Positions 1 through 8,370 are shown, counted from the stretch's first letter. The stretch is 26,236 bases of DNA from Clostridia bacterium (GCA_009930155.1 RZYX01000022.1:1-26236); one strand, 5' to 3'. Program-made: numbers and translations. The notes: a model not told the origin generated them from the letters alone.

Positions 1-779
1 CTATCGGCGACCAGACAGCCGCTCTGTTTGGCCAAGCTTGCTTCAAAGCTGGTATGGCAAAAAATACATATGGAACAGGCTGTTTTCTTCTTATGAACAC
101 AGGAGATAAGCGTGTTAGGTCAAAAAACAATCTTCTGTCAGGCATTGCATGGGGTATTGGCGATGAAGTTGAATACGCTATCGAAGGTAGTGCTTTTAAT
201 GCTGGAAGTGTTATAAAATGGCTCCGTGATGAGCTACATTTAATAGATGACGCTCGTCGTTGTGATGAACTTGCAAAAAGTGTTGAAGATGCTAACGGAA
301 TCTATCTTGTTCCTGCATTTACAGGTCTTGGCGCTCCATACTGGGATATGTATGCAAGAGGTTGCATTGTAGGTCTTACCAGAGGTGTTAATAGAGCCCA
401 TGTTTCTCGTGCAGTTCTCGAAAGTATTACATTCCAAGTTGTTGACCTTATTAATGCTATGAAGGAAGACTCAGGAATTGATATTTGCGATTTGCGTGTT
501 GATGGCGGTGCAAGCGTAAGTGACATTTTGCTTCAGATTCAATCTAATATGCTTAATGTTGAAGTTAACCGTCCAAAAGTTGTTGAAACAACAGCACTTG
601 GTGCTGCGTATCTTGCAGGTCTTGCCGTTGGAGTTTGGAAAGACCAAGATGAAATTGCAAGCAACCGTCAAGTTGATAAAATATTTACTCCTAACCTTGA
701 CCCAGAGAAAAGAGCAGTTCTTTACAAGGGCTGGAAAAAGGCTGTTACAAAAGCGATGAACTGGGAAGACCACGAATAA
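1..779 (+). CDS. glpK: Glycerol kinase, C-terminal part (cut by window edge)
   Basis: Phosphorylates glycerol to sn-glycerol 3-phosphate with ATP in the cytoplasm (FGGY carbohydrate kinase family). The reading frame is open from base 3, so the visible 258 residues are the C-terminal half of a protein usually near 500 residues. The first visible residues, [11 protein letters not shown], and the following [12 protein letters not shown] stretch are family hallmarks of the second FGGY domain. Later come [12 protein letters not shown], the RVDGGAS nucleotide-binding loop and [12 protein letters not shown] near the end. The ATG at 54 is internal and not a start. A 48-base gap holding an AGGAGG SD leads to the dehydrogenase gene, so the three genes up to 3138 look like one transcript. 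The promoter lies outside the window. Identity is secure. Confidence 0.96.
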   Translation, partial: IGDQTAALFGQACFKAGMAKNTYGTGCFLLMNTGDKRVRSKNNLLSGIAWGIGDEVEYAIEGSAFNAGSVIKWLRDELHLIDDARRCDELAKSVEDANGIYLVPAFTGLGAPYWDMYARGCIVGLTRGVNRAHVSRAVLESITFQVVDLINAMKEDSGIDICDLRVDGGASVSDILLQIQSNMLNVEVNRPKVVETTALGAAYLAGLAVGVWKDQDEIASNRQVDKIFTPNLDPEKRAVLYKGWKKAVTKAMNWEDHE

Positions 780-827
780 AGTCAACCCGTTTATTATATA
801 CCAATTTACTTTAGGAGGATTTGTATT

Positions 828-1937
828 ATGGCAAACAATGTTGTAGATTTTGAGACCGTTAAATCATTTATGATTGACGCTTTCTGTGGTGTAGGTGTCC
901 CTCGTGAGGACGCAGCAATTTGTGCTGATGTTCTTGTTGAGTCTGACAAAAGAGGTATTGAATCACACGGTGTTAACCGTTTCAAGCCAATCTATATTGA
1001 CAGAATCAATGCTGGCATCCAAAACCCAGTAACAAATTTTGAAATCATTAAAGAAACTGCAACAACAGCTGTTGTTGATGGTCACGACGGTATGGGTCAA
1101 GTAATTGGTCATAAAGCTAACCAATTAGCTATTGATAAAGCTAAAGAGTATGGTATGGGTATGGTTGTTGTTCGTAATTCTTGCCATTATGGTATTGCTG
1201 GATACTATGCAACACAAGCTGCAAAGCAAGGTTGTATCGGTGTTACAGGAACTAATGCTCGTCCATCAGTTGCTCCTACTTTCGGTGTTGACGGAATGCT
1301 TGGTACTAACCCACTAACATTTGGTGTTCCAACTGACGAAGACTTCGACTTCGTACTTGACTGTGCAACTTCAATTACACAGAACGGTAAAATTGAATAC
1401 TATGAAAGACTTGGTAAAGACGTACTTCCAGGTACAATCATTGGTAATGACGGTGCTCCTGTTGAAGGTGACGCAGGCGCAGCTCTTAAGCGTATTCGTC
1501 AAGGCACAGCTGCTCTTACAACACTTGGTGGAATCGGCGAAGCTCTCGGCGGTTACAAGGGTTATGGTTATGCAATGGTTGTAGAACTTCTTTCAGCTGC
1601 ACTTCAAGACGGTAACTATGGTAAAGCTCTCGATGGTAAAGACGAAAACGGTAACCTTGCACCTTATCATCTTGGTCACTTCTTCATTGCTATTGATACA
1701 AACCACTTCCTCGGTGAAGACCTTGCAAGAAAGAAAGCAGGAGATATTGTTCGCAGTGTTCGTAACTCAACAGTAGCTCCAGGTCAAGACAGAATCTACA
1801 CAGCTGGCGAAAAAGAGTGGGATGTATGGCTTAATCGTAAAGATTCAGGCGTTCCAATCAATGCTGCTGTTCAGAAGGAATTCTGCAAAGTTAGAGACGA
1901 ACTTAAGCTTGATTATAAATTCCCATGGGAAGACTAA
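828..1937 (+). CDS. Ldh_2 family malate/L-lactate-type dehydrogenase
   Basis: NAD(P)-dependent 2-hydroxyacid dehydrogenase of the Ldh_2 fold, unrelated to classical Rossmann LDH/MDH. The 369-residue length fits the family. Visible signatures are the early ESHGVNRF motif with its conserved histidine, RNSCHYGIAGYYA near residue 125, the GTNPLTFGVP segment, VLDCATS, and the GGYKGYGYAMVVELL helix near residue 240. The ATG has an AGGAGG SD seven bases upstream. Family members act on malate, lactate, sulfolactate, ureidoglycolate or diketogulonate, and sequence alone does not decide between them. The malic enzyme gene 28 bases downstream makes malate/oxaloacetate the favoured guess, which is inference from context. 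Family assignment is firm, substrate is not. Confidence 0.88.
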   Translation: MANNVVDFETVKSFMIDAFCGVGVPREDAAICADVLVESDKRGIESHGVNRFKPIYIDRINAGIQNPVTNFEIIKETATTAVVDGHDGMGQVIGHKANQLAIDKAKEYGMGMVVVRNSCHYGIAGYYATQAAKQGCIGVTGTNARPSVAPTFGVDGMLGTNPLTFGVPTDEDFDFVLDCATSITQNGKIEYYERLGKDVLPGTIIGNDGAPVEGDAGAALKRIRQGTAALTTLGGIGEALGGYKGYGYAMVVELLSAALQDGNYGKALDGKDENGNLAPYHLGHFFIAIDTNHFLGEDLARKKAGDIVRSVRNSTVAPGQDRIYTAGEKEWDVWLNRKDSGVPINAAVQKEFCKVRDELKLDYKFPWED

Positions 1938-1965
1938 TTTTAAAAATTAAAGGAGTTATATAATA

Positions 1966-3138
1966 ATGGATTACGCAACAGAATCACTCAAATTGCATTA
2001 TGAATGGAAAGGCAAACTTGAAGTTACTGCTCGTGCAAAAGTTGACAGCAAAGAGGCTCTTTCTCTTGCTTATACTCCAGGTGTTGCACAGCCATGCCTT
2101 GAGATTCAAAAAGACATAAATAAGTCATATGAACTTACACGCCGTTGGAATACAGTTGCTGTTGTTACAGATGGTACTGCTGTTCTTGGACTTGGCGATA
2201 TCGGCCCTGAAGCTGGTATGCCAGTTATGGAAGGCAAATGCGTTCTCTTCAAAGAGTTCGGCGGTGTTGATGCTATTCCTCTTTGCATCCGTTCAAAAGA
2301 TGTTGACGATATCGTAAAGACTGTTCAGCTTCTTGCTGGTAGCTTTGGTGGCGTTAACCTTGAAGACATCTCTGCTCCTCGTTGCTTTGAAATTGAAAAG
2401 AGACTTAAGGAAACTTGTGATATTCCAATTTTCCACGATGATCAGCATGGTACAGCAATTATCTGTGCTGCTGCTATTATCAACGCTCTTAAGATTGTTG
2501 GCAAAAAGATTGAAGATTGCACAGTTGCTTTCAGTGGCTCAGGCGCTGCAGGCGTTGCTATTGCAAAGCTTCTCTTAACACTTGGTGTTAAGGATGTTAT
2601 CATGTGTGGTAGAAGTGGAATCATCTATGAAGGTGACCCAACTCTTAACGAAGCTCGCAAATCTATTGCTGCTTTCTCAAACCGTACTTTCAAAAAGGGC
2701 AACCTTGCTGACGCAATGAAGGGTGCTGACATCTTTGTTGGTGTTTCTGCTCCTGGAATTGTTACAGAAGAAATGGTTAAGTCAATGGCTCCTGATCCAA
2801 TCGTTTTGCCAATGTCTAACCCTACTCCTGAAATTATGCCTGACCTTGCAATCAAGGCTGGAGCAAAAGTTATTGGTACTGGTAGAAGTGATTTCCCAAA
2901 TCAGATCAACAATGTTCTTGCTTTCCCTGGTCTTTTCAGAGGTGCTCTTGATGTTCGTGCAAGCGATATCAATGAAGAAATGAAACTTGCAGCTGCTCAC
3001 GCACTTGCAAATCTTGTTGCTGATGATGAGCTTACTGCTGAATACATTCTCCCAAGAGCATTCGACGAAAGAGTCGGCCCAACAGTTGCAAAAGCTGTTG
3101 CAAAAGCTGCAAGAGATAGTGGCGTAGCACGCATCTAG
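1966..3138 (+). CDS. NAD-dependent malic enzyme (oxidative decarboxylation of malate)
   Basis: Converts malate to pyruvate and CO2 with reduction of NAD(P), in the cytoplasm. The 390 residues match the short bacterial malic enzyme class without a phosphotransacetylase domain. Visible are the LAYTPGVAQPC motif with the catalytic tyrosine (Y36), the EGKCVLFKEFGGVDAIPLC stretch with the catalytic lysine (K91), the metal-binding FHDDQHGTA segment (157-163), a dinucleotide-binding loop GSGAAG (191-196), and a late PMSNPTPE motif. An AAAGGAG SD precedes the ATG. It is the last gene of the glpK-dehydrogenase-malic enzyme run and is followed by a strong terminator. Whether NAD or NADP is preferred cannot be read here. 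Confidence 0.94.
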   Translation: MDYATESLKLHYEWKGKLEVTARAKVDSKEALSLAYTPGVAQPCLEIQKDINKSYELTRRWNTVAVVTDGTAVLGLGDIGPEAGMPVMEGKCVLFKEFGGVDAIPLCIRSKDVDDIVKTVQLLAGSFGGVNLEDISAPRCFEIEKRLKETCDIPIFHDDQHGTAIICAAAIINALKIVGKKIEDCTVAFSGSGAAGVAIAKLLLTLGVKDVIMCGRSGIIYEGDPTLNEARKSIAAFSNRTFKKGNLADAMKGADIFVGVSAPGIVTEEMVKSMAPDPIVLPMSNPTPEIMPDLAIKAGAKVIGTGRSDFPNQINNVLAFPGLFRGALDVRASDINEEMKLAAAHALANLVADDELTAEYILPRAFDERVGPTVAKAVAKAARDSGVARI

Positions 3139-3177
3139 TTTCATAGTTAATAAGTGTTTTAACACTTGCTTTGACAC

Positions 3178-3216
3178 CTACAAGGGTCGCTTAATGTGGC
3201 CCTTGTAGTTTTTTTT
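3178..3216 (+). terminator. Intrinsic terminator after malic enzyme gene
   Basis: Perfect 9-bp stem (CTACAAGGG with CCCTTGTAG), 13-base loop, followed directly by eight T. A smaller 7-bp hairpin, AAGTGTT-TT-AACACTT, lies just upstream at 3152-3167. Confidence 0.92.
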
Positions 3217-3572
3217 GCCCTATTAACAAAAATCTTCTTACCAATCAAAAAACAACACGCATCTATTTCTCTGCCTTTAGCACCTATTTGAGTTATGAGT
3301 ACATAATATTTTTTCTGATTTTCTCCATAACGGTAATATAATCTATTTTTATTAAAACTCTTTTATTGCTTAATTATTAAATATTGTCATATGTTTAATT
3401 AAATTTATTTTATATCTTTTGTTGCTAAAAAAATTATAATTTGCACATTTCTTAATCAATATGCACTAATAAAAGGCTTTTGTTTTTAATCACTTTTAAC
3501 TTATTTATGTGTATTGTAAGAATATTGTGATTTTTTGTATAAAAGTTTTAATATTATTTAGCTTTTCTTTTG
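3217..3572. other. Gene-free AT-rich stretch
   Basis: About 355 bases between the malic enzyme terminator and the next promoter. Composition is very AT-rich with many T runs. Neither strand shows an ORF with an SD site, an RNA gene or a strong hairpin. A TATAAT-like word occurs near 3335 without a usable -35 box. Confidence 0.6.
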
Positions 3573-3601
3573 TTTACTTTTTATGTATTGCTTGTTATAA
3601 T
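3573..3601 (+). promoter_or_regulatory. Promoter of ThiF/MoeB-like gene
   Basis: TTTACT (3573-3578), 17-base spacer, then TATAAT (3596-3601) preceded by TG at the extended -10 position. It lies 57 bases before the ATG. Confidence 0.7.
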
Positions 3602-3658
3602 GTATCCTGTTAGCTCATTAAAGAGAAACTTTAAATAAAATAACAGGGGGATACACAT

Positions 3659-4387
3659 ATGAACTCTGATAGGTTTTCAAAACAAATAATGCTCGAACAA
3701 ATTGGTCCTGACGGTCAAGAAAAGCTTTCTGAAGCTAGTGTTCTCGTCATTGGTGCTGGTGGTCTGGGAGTTCCCCTTTTGTACTGCCTTGCATCTGCAG
3801 GCGTTGGCACTATCGGTATCGCAGATAATGACATTGTAAACATAAGCAATCTCAATAGGCAATATATTCATTTTGAGGATGATATTGGCACTCTTAAAGT
3901 TATGTCTGCCGCAAAAAAACTTAAGGCACTTAACAGTTCTATCAATATAATTCCTCATGCTACTGCAATCAATAAGGACAACGCTTATGAGATTATAAGC
4001 CAGTATGATGTTGTTGCTCTTGCTGTTGACAATGCTCAAGCAAGAATGATTGTTAACGAGGCCTGCGTTGCACTTGGAAGACCTTTTGCAGACGGCGGAA
4101 CAAATGGGTTCGTTGGTACTTCTGTCTTTATTCAGCCTAATATCACACCGTGTCTTGCTTGCCTTTATGGCACTGATTTGCCACCGGAGGAAAAATTTGG
4201 GGCTGTATCTTCAATTGTTGGAACAATCTCAACGCTTGAAGCAACATCTGTTATTCAATATATACTTGGAATGGATGTTCCACTTTCAGGCAAACTTTTA
4301 TACTATGATGGGTTGTCAGCAAATTTTGAAAAAATAGACCTTAAATTTAACCCTGAATGTCCTGTTTGTGGTGGTAAAAAGTCATAA
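3659..4387 (+). CDS. ThiF/MoeB/HesA-family E1-like adenylyltransferase
   Basis: E1-like enzyme expected to adenylate the C-terminal glycine of a ubiquitin-fold sulfur carrier (ThiS, MoaD or similar). At 242 residues it is the length of a single-domain ThiF/MoeB without a rhodanese domain. Visible are the N-terminal RFSKQI helix, the nucleotide loop GAGGLG (32-37), the acidic D56/D58 pair ending the next strand, NLNRQ (64-68), and two cysteine pairs (CLAC at 165-168 and CPVC at 234-237) that form the usual zinc site. The STLEATSVIQYILG helix is also typical. A GGGGGAT SD precedes the ATG. The gene stands alone between its own promoter and terminator: no ThiS, MoaD, ThiG, MoaE or JAMM gene is nearby, so thiamin, molybdopterin, cysteine synthesis or another carrier system all remain possible. 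Confidence 0.9.
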   Translation: MNSDRFSKQIMLEQIGPDGQEKLSEASVLVIGAGGLGVPLLYCLASAGVGTIGIADNDIVNISNLNRQYIHFEDDIGTLKVMSAAKKLKALNSSINIIPHATAINKDNAYEIISQYDVVALAVDNAQARMIVNEACVALGRPFADGGTNGFVGTSVFIQPNITPCLACLYGTDLPPEEKFGAVSSIVGTISTLEATSVIQYILGMDVPLSGKLLYYDGLSANFEKIDLKFNPECPVCGGKKS

Positions 4388-4433
4388 CAAAATACATAAC
4401 GCCTAATTAAATAAAATTTATCTTGGCAATAAT

Positions 4434-4480
4434 AAAGGAATGAGTTTGTATTATACAAAACTCATTCCTTTTAATTTTTT
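4434..4480 (+). terminator. Terminator after ThiF-like gene
   Basis: Long near-perfect hairpin with an AAAGGAATGAGTTT arm at 4434 and its complement ending at 4471 (one bulged base, short TTA loop), then TTTTAATTTTTT. The same arm word recurs in the hairpin at 19489. Confidence 0.88.
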
Positions 4481-4637
4481 ATTATTATAGTTGTGCAGTA
4501 TTATATGCTTACATCATATCTCATTAATTATTTTAGCTTTTTTATTTTTGTTTATCGACTAAGGCTTATACTTTATTGTAACAGTATCAGTACTTATTTC
4601 AAATCTATCATATTCTCTATCTATATCCTATTAGCAT

Positions 4638-4689
4638 AAAAACTACCCCAAATGTTGCCAGCATATAACACTGCCTAACATTTGGGGTA
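4638..4689 (-). terminator. Terminator of the 43-codon membrane-protein gene
   Basis: Perfect 13-bp inverted repeat (TACCCCAAATGTT at 4644-4656, complement at 4677-4689) with a 20-base loop. On the minus strand it is followed by GTTTTT, so it ends transcription coming from the small gene 33 bases upstream. The bases between this and the terminator at 4434-4480 hold no supported gene. Confidence 0.8.
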
Positions 4690-4721
4690 CGCTCAAAGCA
4701 TTATCATGCTTTATGGTTAAA

Positions 4722-4853
4722 TTAAATCAAAAGCATTGCTGCTGGAGTTATATCATCAAACATAACGGCGATAATCGCAGTTGCTGCAAACACTACTGCT
4801 ACAATTGCACGAGAAACCACCGTTGCTCGATTGTTGTTAATATATTCTTTCAT
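4722..4853 (-). CDS. Small single-pass membrane protein (43 aa), unknown function
   Basis: A 43-residue ORF with a strong SD (CGGAGGC, seven bases before the ATG). The polar head MKEYINNNRATVVSR is followed by a hydrophobic segment of about 17-20 residues rich in Val, Ala and Ile (roughly residues 12-32). A short tail carries two aspartates and then ends in AAMLLI. Positive charge before the helix suggests an N-in, C-out orientation. Its base composition is richer in GC than the flanking DNA, as expected of coding sequence. It has its own -10 box (4894-4899) and terminator (4638-4689), so it is a complete monocistronic unit. It lies downstream of the histidine kinase gene on the same strand. 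I do not recognise the family. Possible roles are a kinase accessory protein or a stress peptide, neither shown. Confidence 0.75.
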   Translation of the reverse strand: MKEYINNNRATVVSRAIVAVVFAATAIIAVMFDDITPAAMLLI

Positions 4854-4893
4854 TTATATCGCCTCCGTTTTTAATCTTCTTAAGTACACTCTT

Positions 4894-4899
4894 ATTATA
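4894..4899 (-). promoter_or_regulatory. -10 box of small membrane-protein gene
   Basis: Perfect TATAAT on the minus strand, 40 bases before the ATG. The matching -35 position (about 4917-4922) is only TTTATT, so this promoter would probably need an activator. Confidence 0.6.
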
Positions 4900-4933
4900 C
4901 TCAAAAAGAACTTATAAATAAACCAAAAATCGG

Positions 4934-5008
4934 TTACAGTTAATTACAATGTTGTAAGCCATAACACCCTTTTATTACAATTTGTAATTTCTTAATAAGA
5001 ACTGTAAT
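4934..5008. promoter_or_regulatory. Cluster of TTACAA/TTGTAA palindromes (putative operators)
   Basis: Six TTACA/TGTAA half-sites occur in 75 bases. Two form palindromes: TTACAA-TG-TTGTAA (4944-4957) and ATTACAA-T-TTGTAAT (4974-4988), with centres about 30.5 bp apart, near three helical turns. Flanking single half-sites lie 10 bp outside the first (4934-4938) and 20 bp beyond the second (5003-5007). The array sits roughly 45-120 bp upstream of the expected start point of the small membrane-protein gene, where activators bind. The binding protein is unknown. Confidence 0.5.
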
Positions 5009-5083
5009 CTTATTGAAATTATTCCCACTCAAAGCTCCGTATAACTTGTCGAATCTTGTAAAACAAGAATTTCAAAATATCTT

Positions 5084-5124
5084 TAAATCAAAATGCCACC
5101 CAAAGAATAAATCTTTAGGTGGCA
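5084..5124 (-). terminator. Terminator after histidine kinase gene
   Basis: Hairpin TGCCACC-C-AAAGA with TCTTT-A-GGTGGCA (one mismatch, 5-base loop), followed on the minus strand by ATTTTGATTT. The T tract is interrupted, so strength is uncertain. Confidence 0.65.
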
Positions 5125-5136
5125 AATGGTTTTTGC

Positions 5137-7608
5137 TTATTTGTCCAAAGGAAGCTTTACTGTTGCTTTAAACAAATCTCCATCAATCTCAATATTAAAC
5201 TCTCCATTTTGCAATGTCACTAAATTTTCTGCAATCGAAAGACCAAGCCCGCTACCCTCACTAGTTCTTGCAACATCTCCTCTTACAAATCTTTGGGTAA
5301 GCTGCTCCACAGGCACATCAAGTGCATTTTTTGAGATGTTTTTCACTGAGATTATACCGTATTTTTCATCTGCTGCAACATCAACATAAACTCTTGTCCC
5401 TGGCATCGCATATTTTCTAATATTACTAAATAGATTGTCGATCACCCTATATGCTTTTTGGCTGTCTGCCTGAACAATTGGTGCAGAATTTGGAATTGAT
5501 ACTCGCATCTCTATCCCAAGTGCAGTAAACTCTTCCTCATTCTCGCCCGTAAGCTGGACTGCTAGCTCATTTAAGTTAACCTTTGTAAGGCTTAGCTTAA
5601 CATTGCCTGTCGACACCTTAGAAGCCTCCACGAGGTCCTCTATCAACTTTTTAAGCCTCTCCGCTTTTTCCTCTAAGATTTTAACATAGCTAGTTGCCGT
5701 TTCATCTTGAAGTTCACAATGCTTAAGCAAGTCAACATAAGTTACTATTGAAGTCAGCGGGGTTTTTAGGTCGTGCGAAACATTTGTAATAAGCTCCGCT
5801 TTCATTCGCTCTCCCTTTATCGCCTCATTAACTGCAATTTTTATTCCGTCCCTCAAACTTAAAATATGTTTTGCAAAATCTTGTAAGTATAAAGGCATTG
5901 AATAGATATTAAGTTGTAAATCAAAATCACCATTTTCTGCTTTTATTATTGCTTCCATTATATCATCAAGTGCTTTTATTGACTTTTGCACCAATACCAT
6001 AAGAGACAAATTTAATACAACTATTATAAATAAAACAAATAACGCGCGTACAGTGTGACGGTCATATACAAGAATATAAATTATAACTGCAAGCAACACA
6101 TTTGCGCCTGCATAACATGCAATTATTTTAAACATTCTTGTTTTTAAACTCTTTGTTTTTTCAAACATAAAAAATGATTTTATGTTTCGACAAACTTTTT
6201 TACAAAAATTTCTAAATCTTTTTGCATTCTTTACAAATATAACATATAAGAAAGTATGTTTCCAAAATGTATGGCATCTAACATGACGAACGGCGGACAT
6301 AAGCCACTCTATAAACACCGCTGTAAAAGCTGCCGCAATAGCACTTATTCCAAATATTACAGCCTGATTTTCAAATGATGAATTATATCTATTTATAAAG
6401 CTGTCACCAGCCTCTATCCTTAAACCTACAGAGGCAACAAGCAGACCAGCCGTTACTATAAAATGAATATCGTTATATATTCTGTCTATCTTTGCTTTTT
6501 TTGTTTTGCCCTGCTCATCTAGCTTACCTGCCAAAGCACAAAGTAGCACTGTCAATAAAACAAATAAACTAAAACAAACATAAGTGCTTGTTCTCATTGC
6601 CTCTACGCTTGCAAGCTGTTTTTCATAGCTTTTTTGCATTTTATAGTATGAGTCGCCCTCTTGCATTGTCTTGGCATCATCATTAAACTCTAAAAAAATA
6701 TCAAAGCCCTTTTCATCAAACTTTTCGCTAAGCATTGAAACAATATAATATTCTTCTCCTTGATACTCGTCAAGGTAATATTTTTCATTGACATTTTTGC
6801 CACTTGAATAGTTGCCACTTTGCAAAGCAACACTCCAACCGTCCTTTTGAACAAGTGACAAAACATCAGTATTTGAAGTTACTGTGTCACCCATATTTGA
6901 ATAAACTTCACCTGTTGCTCTGTTACGCACAGCAAACTTTAAGTTTTTAAGTTCTTCTAGTTTTTCTTTATCATTACGATACTGCGAGTTATACTCCAGC
7001 TTTTGGGAGTTTATTATAGACCTATATTCATCCTCAACTTCTTTGCGAATAGACTCCTCGTCAATAACAACGGCACTGAGCAAAAACCCATTGTAATACT
7101 GGTTTTCACCAATTGTTACTACTCTGTCCCACTCATCGTTTGCTAAATCATAGGCAGGTGTATACTGAGTGGTATTTTGCCCATCACTAAAACTATATTT
7201 AAGCTTACCATCATCGTCATAAGTTGCAGCGTTTAATATAACTTCTTGCTTTTTTTCTAAAATTCTGCGTGCAATTTCTTCTTCCATCTCTTGCTTTAGC
7301 TCTGCTTCACGGTTTGCAAAAGCATTACCGCTTTGTACATTTTCATCACTTATGTATTCTGTAACCATCATTTCTATTGCTGTCATATCTTCTGAAAAAG
7401 CATCTATAAATTCTGATGAATTTGTAAACGCACTGTCCTCATATTCTGTAAACAGCTTTGATGCATCTTCTTTATTACTGTATTCTGATGCAAATGAAAT
7501 CACGCGTAGAGCTGAATAAACTGTTAAAAATGCAAAAGTACAAGCAAGCAAAAACACAATTACTTTTAGCACTGTGTTATTTCTAAATTTTTTCCATCTT
7601 GTATCCAA
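5137..7608 (-). CDS. Large multi-pass sensor histidine kinase
   Basis: Two-component sensor kinase of 823 residues, long for the class. Order: transmembrane helix 1 (about 13-38), a large outside domain of roughly 300 residues (41-340) with charged helical parts, then about five more membrane segments (near 342-361, 382-398, 414-439, 495-516 and 520-540). A short HAMP-like linker follows, then HisKA with the phospho-acceptor H612 in VSHDLKTPLTS, the N box DNLFSN (724-729), and the G box GSGLGLSIAEN (785-795). The start is TTG with an AAGGTGG SD nine bases upstream, both inside the end of the response-regulator gene, giving a 26-base overlap and likely translational coupling. The outside domain has no fold I recognise. 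The phosphorelay function is firm; the signal is unknown. Confidence 0.93.
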   Translation of the reverse strand: MDTRWKKFRNNTVLKVIVFLLACTFAFLTVYSALRVISFASEYSNKEDASKLFTEYEDSAFTNSSEFIDAFSEDMTAIEMMVTEYISDENVQSGNAFANREAELKQEMEEEIARRILEKKQEVILNAATYDDDGKLKYSFSDGQNTTQYTPAYDLANDEWDRVVTIGENQYYNGFLLSAVVIDEESIRKEVEDEYRSIINSQKLEYNSQYRNDKEKLEELKNLKFAVRNRATGEVYSNMGDTVTSNTDVLSLVQKDGWSVALQSGNYSSGKNVNEKYYLDEYQGEEYYIVSMLSEKFDEKGFDIFLEFNDDAKTMQEGDSYYKMQKSYEKQLASVEAMRTSTYVCFSLFVLLTVLLCALAGKLDEQGKTKKAKIDRIYNDIHFIVTAGLLVASVGLRIEAGDSFINRYNSSFENQAVIFGISAIAAAFTAVFIEWLMSAVRHVRCHTFWKHTFLYVIFVKNAKRFRNFCKKVCRNIKSFFMFEKTKSLKTRMFKIIACYAGANVLLAVIIYILVYDRHTVRALFVLFIIVVLNLSLMVLVQKSIKALDDIMEAIIKAENGDFDLQLNIYSMPLYLQDFAKHILSLRDGIKIAVNEAIKGERMKAELITNVSHDLKTPLTSIVTYVDLLKHCELQDETATSYVKILEEKAERLKKLIEDLVEASKVSTGNVKLSLTKVNLNELAVQLTGENEEEFTALGIEMRVSIPNSAPIVQADSQKAYRVIDNLFSNIRKYAMPGTRVYVDVAADEKYGIISVKNISKNALDVPVEQLTQRFVRGDVARTSEGSGLGLSIAENLVTLQNGEFNIEIDGDLFKATVKLPLDK

Positions 7609-8272
7609 TTCCCCACACCACCTTAATATATTTTGGGTCTTTAGGGTTTATTTCTATTTTTTCTCTTATTCTTCGTATATGAACTGTTACGGTCTTTTCT
7701 GTTGCATAAGAGGGTTCATTCCACACTGCCTCATAAATTTGCTGGGTAGAAAGCACTCTGCCCATATTTAGCATAAGATACTCAACAATACCGTACTCGG
7801 TAGCGGTAAGCTTCACTTCATCGCCATCAAGTGTAACCACTATAGCATCTGTATCTAAAACAAGCCCGCCCGTCACTATTACATTCTCACTTTTTTGAAT
7901 GCTGCCAAGGCTTGTATACCGCCTAATTTGAGATTTAACTCTTGCCATAAGTTCTAATGGATTAAACGGCTTTGTAACATAATCGTCTGCACCAAAGCTA
8001 AGCCCTGTTATTTTGTCAGTATCCTCACTTTTTGCAGAGAGAAGAATAATCGGTATGTTTCTCTTTTCCCGAAGTCTAAGTGTAGCGTTTAGCCCATCCA
8101 TCTGTGGCATCATAATATCAAGTATTATGCAGTGCAGTTCATTGTCTACCGCTGCTTTAATTGCTTGAATTCCATTATCCGCCCTTATAACATTGTAACC
8201 CTCCAGTTTAAGGTAAATCTCCACAGAATCAAGTATCGCTACATCATCATCACAAATTAGTACATTATACAT
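7583..8272 (-). CDS. OmpR/PhoB-family response regulator
   Basis: DNA-binding response regulator of 229 residues. The receiver domain has the acidic pocket DDD (8-10), the phospho-acceptor D52 in ILDIMMPQMDG, the switch serine in LLSAKSED (S79) and K101 in DDYVTKPF. The C-terminal winged helix (about 130-229) has the family pattern LTATEYGIVEYLMLNMGRVLS and VTVHIRRIREKI. An AGGGGGG SD precedes the ATG. The cognate kinase gene overlaps it by 26 bases. OmpR-type regulators bind repeats with 10-11 bp spacing, which makes the array at 4934-5008 a plausible target. That link is inference. Confidence 0.95.
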   Translation of the reverse strand: MYNVLICDDDVAILDSVEIYLKLEGYNVIRADNGIQAIKAAVDNELHCIILDIMMPQMDGLNATLRLREKRNIPIILLSAKSEDTDKITGLSFGADDYVTKPFNPLELMARVKSQIRRYTSLGSIQKSENVIVTGGLVLDTDAIVVTLDGDEVKLTATEYGIVEYLMLNMGRVLSTQQIYEAVWNEPSYATEKTVTVHIRRIREKIEINPKDPKYIKVVWGIGYKMEKI

Positions 8273-8303
8273 TATACATCCCCCCCTATTCGCTTTTAAA
8301 AAT

Positions 8304-8312
8304 ATAATAGCA
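8304..8312 (-). promoter_or_regulatory. Extended -10 promoter of the two-component operon
   Basis: Minus-strand TGCTATTAT (extended -10), about 32 bases before the response-regulator ATG. The -35 position is poor. Confidence 0.45.
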
Positions 8313-8317
8313 TAGAT

Positions 8318-8370
8318 AATTTAAAATAGAAATAATCACCTGACAGTATTAAATCTACCAGGTGATTATT
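8318..8370 (-). terminator. Terminator after the AI-2E family gene
   Basis: Perfect 12-bp stem (AATAATCACCTG at 8331-8342, CAGGTGATTATT at 8359-8370) with a 16-base loop, followed on the minus strand by TCTATTTTAAATT. It separates the membrane-protein gene from the two-component operon. Confidence 0.72.

Noticed and set aside
4505..4639. 44-codon plus-strand hydrophobic frame
   Set aside because: No SD or promoter; the hydrophobic look follows from T-rich DNA between two terminators.
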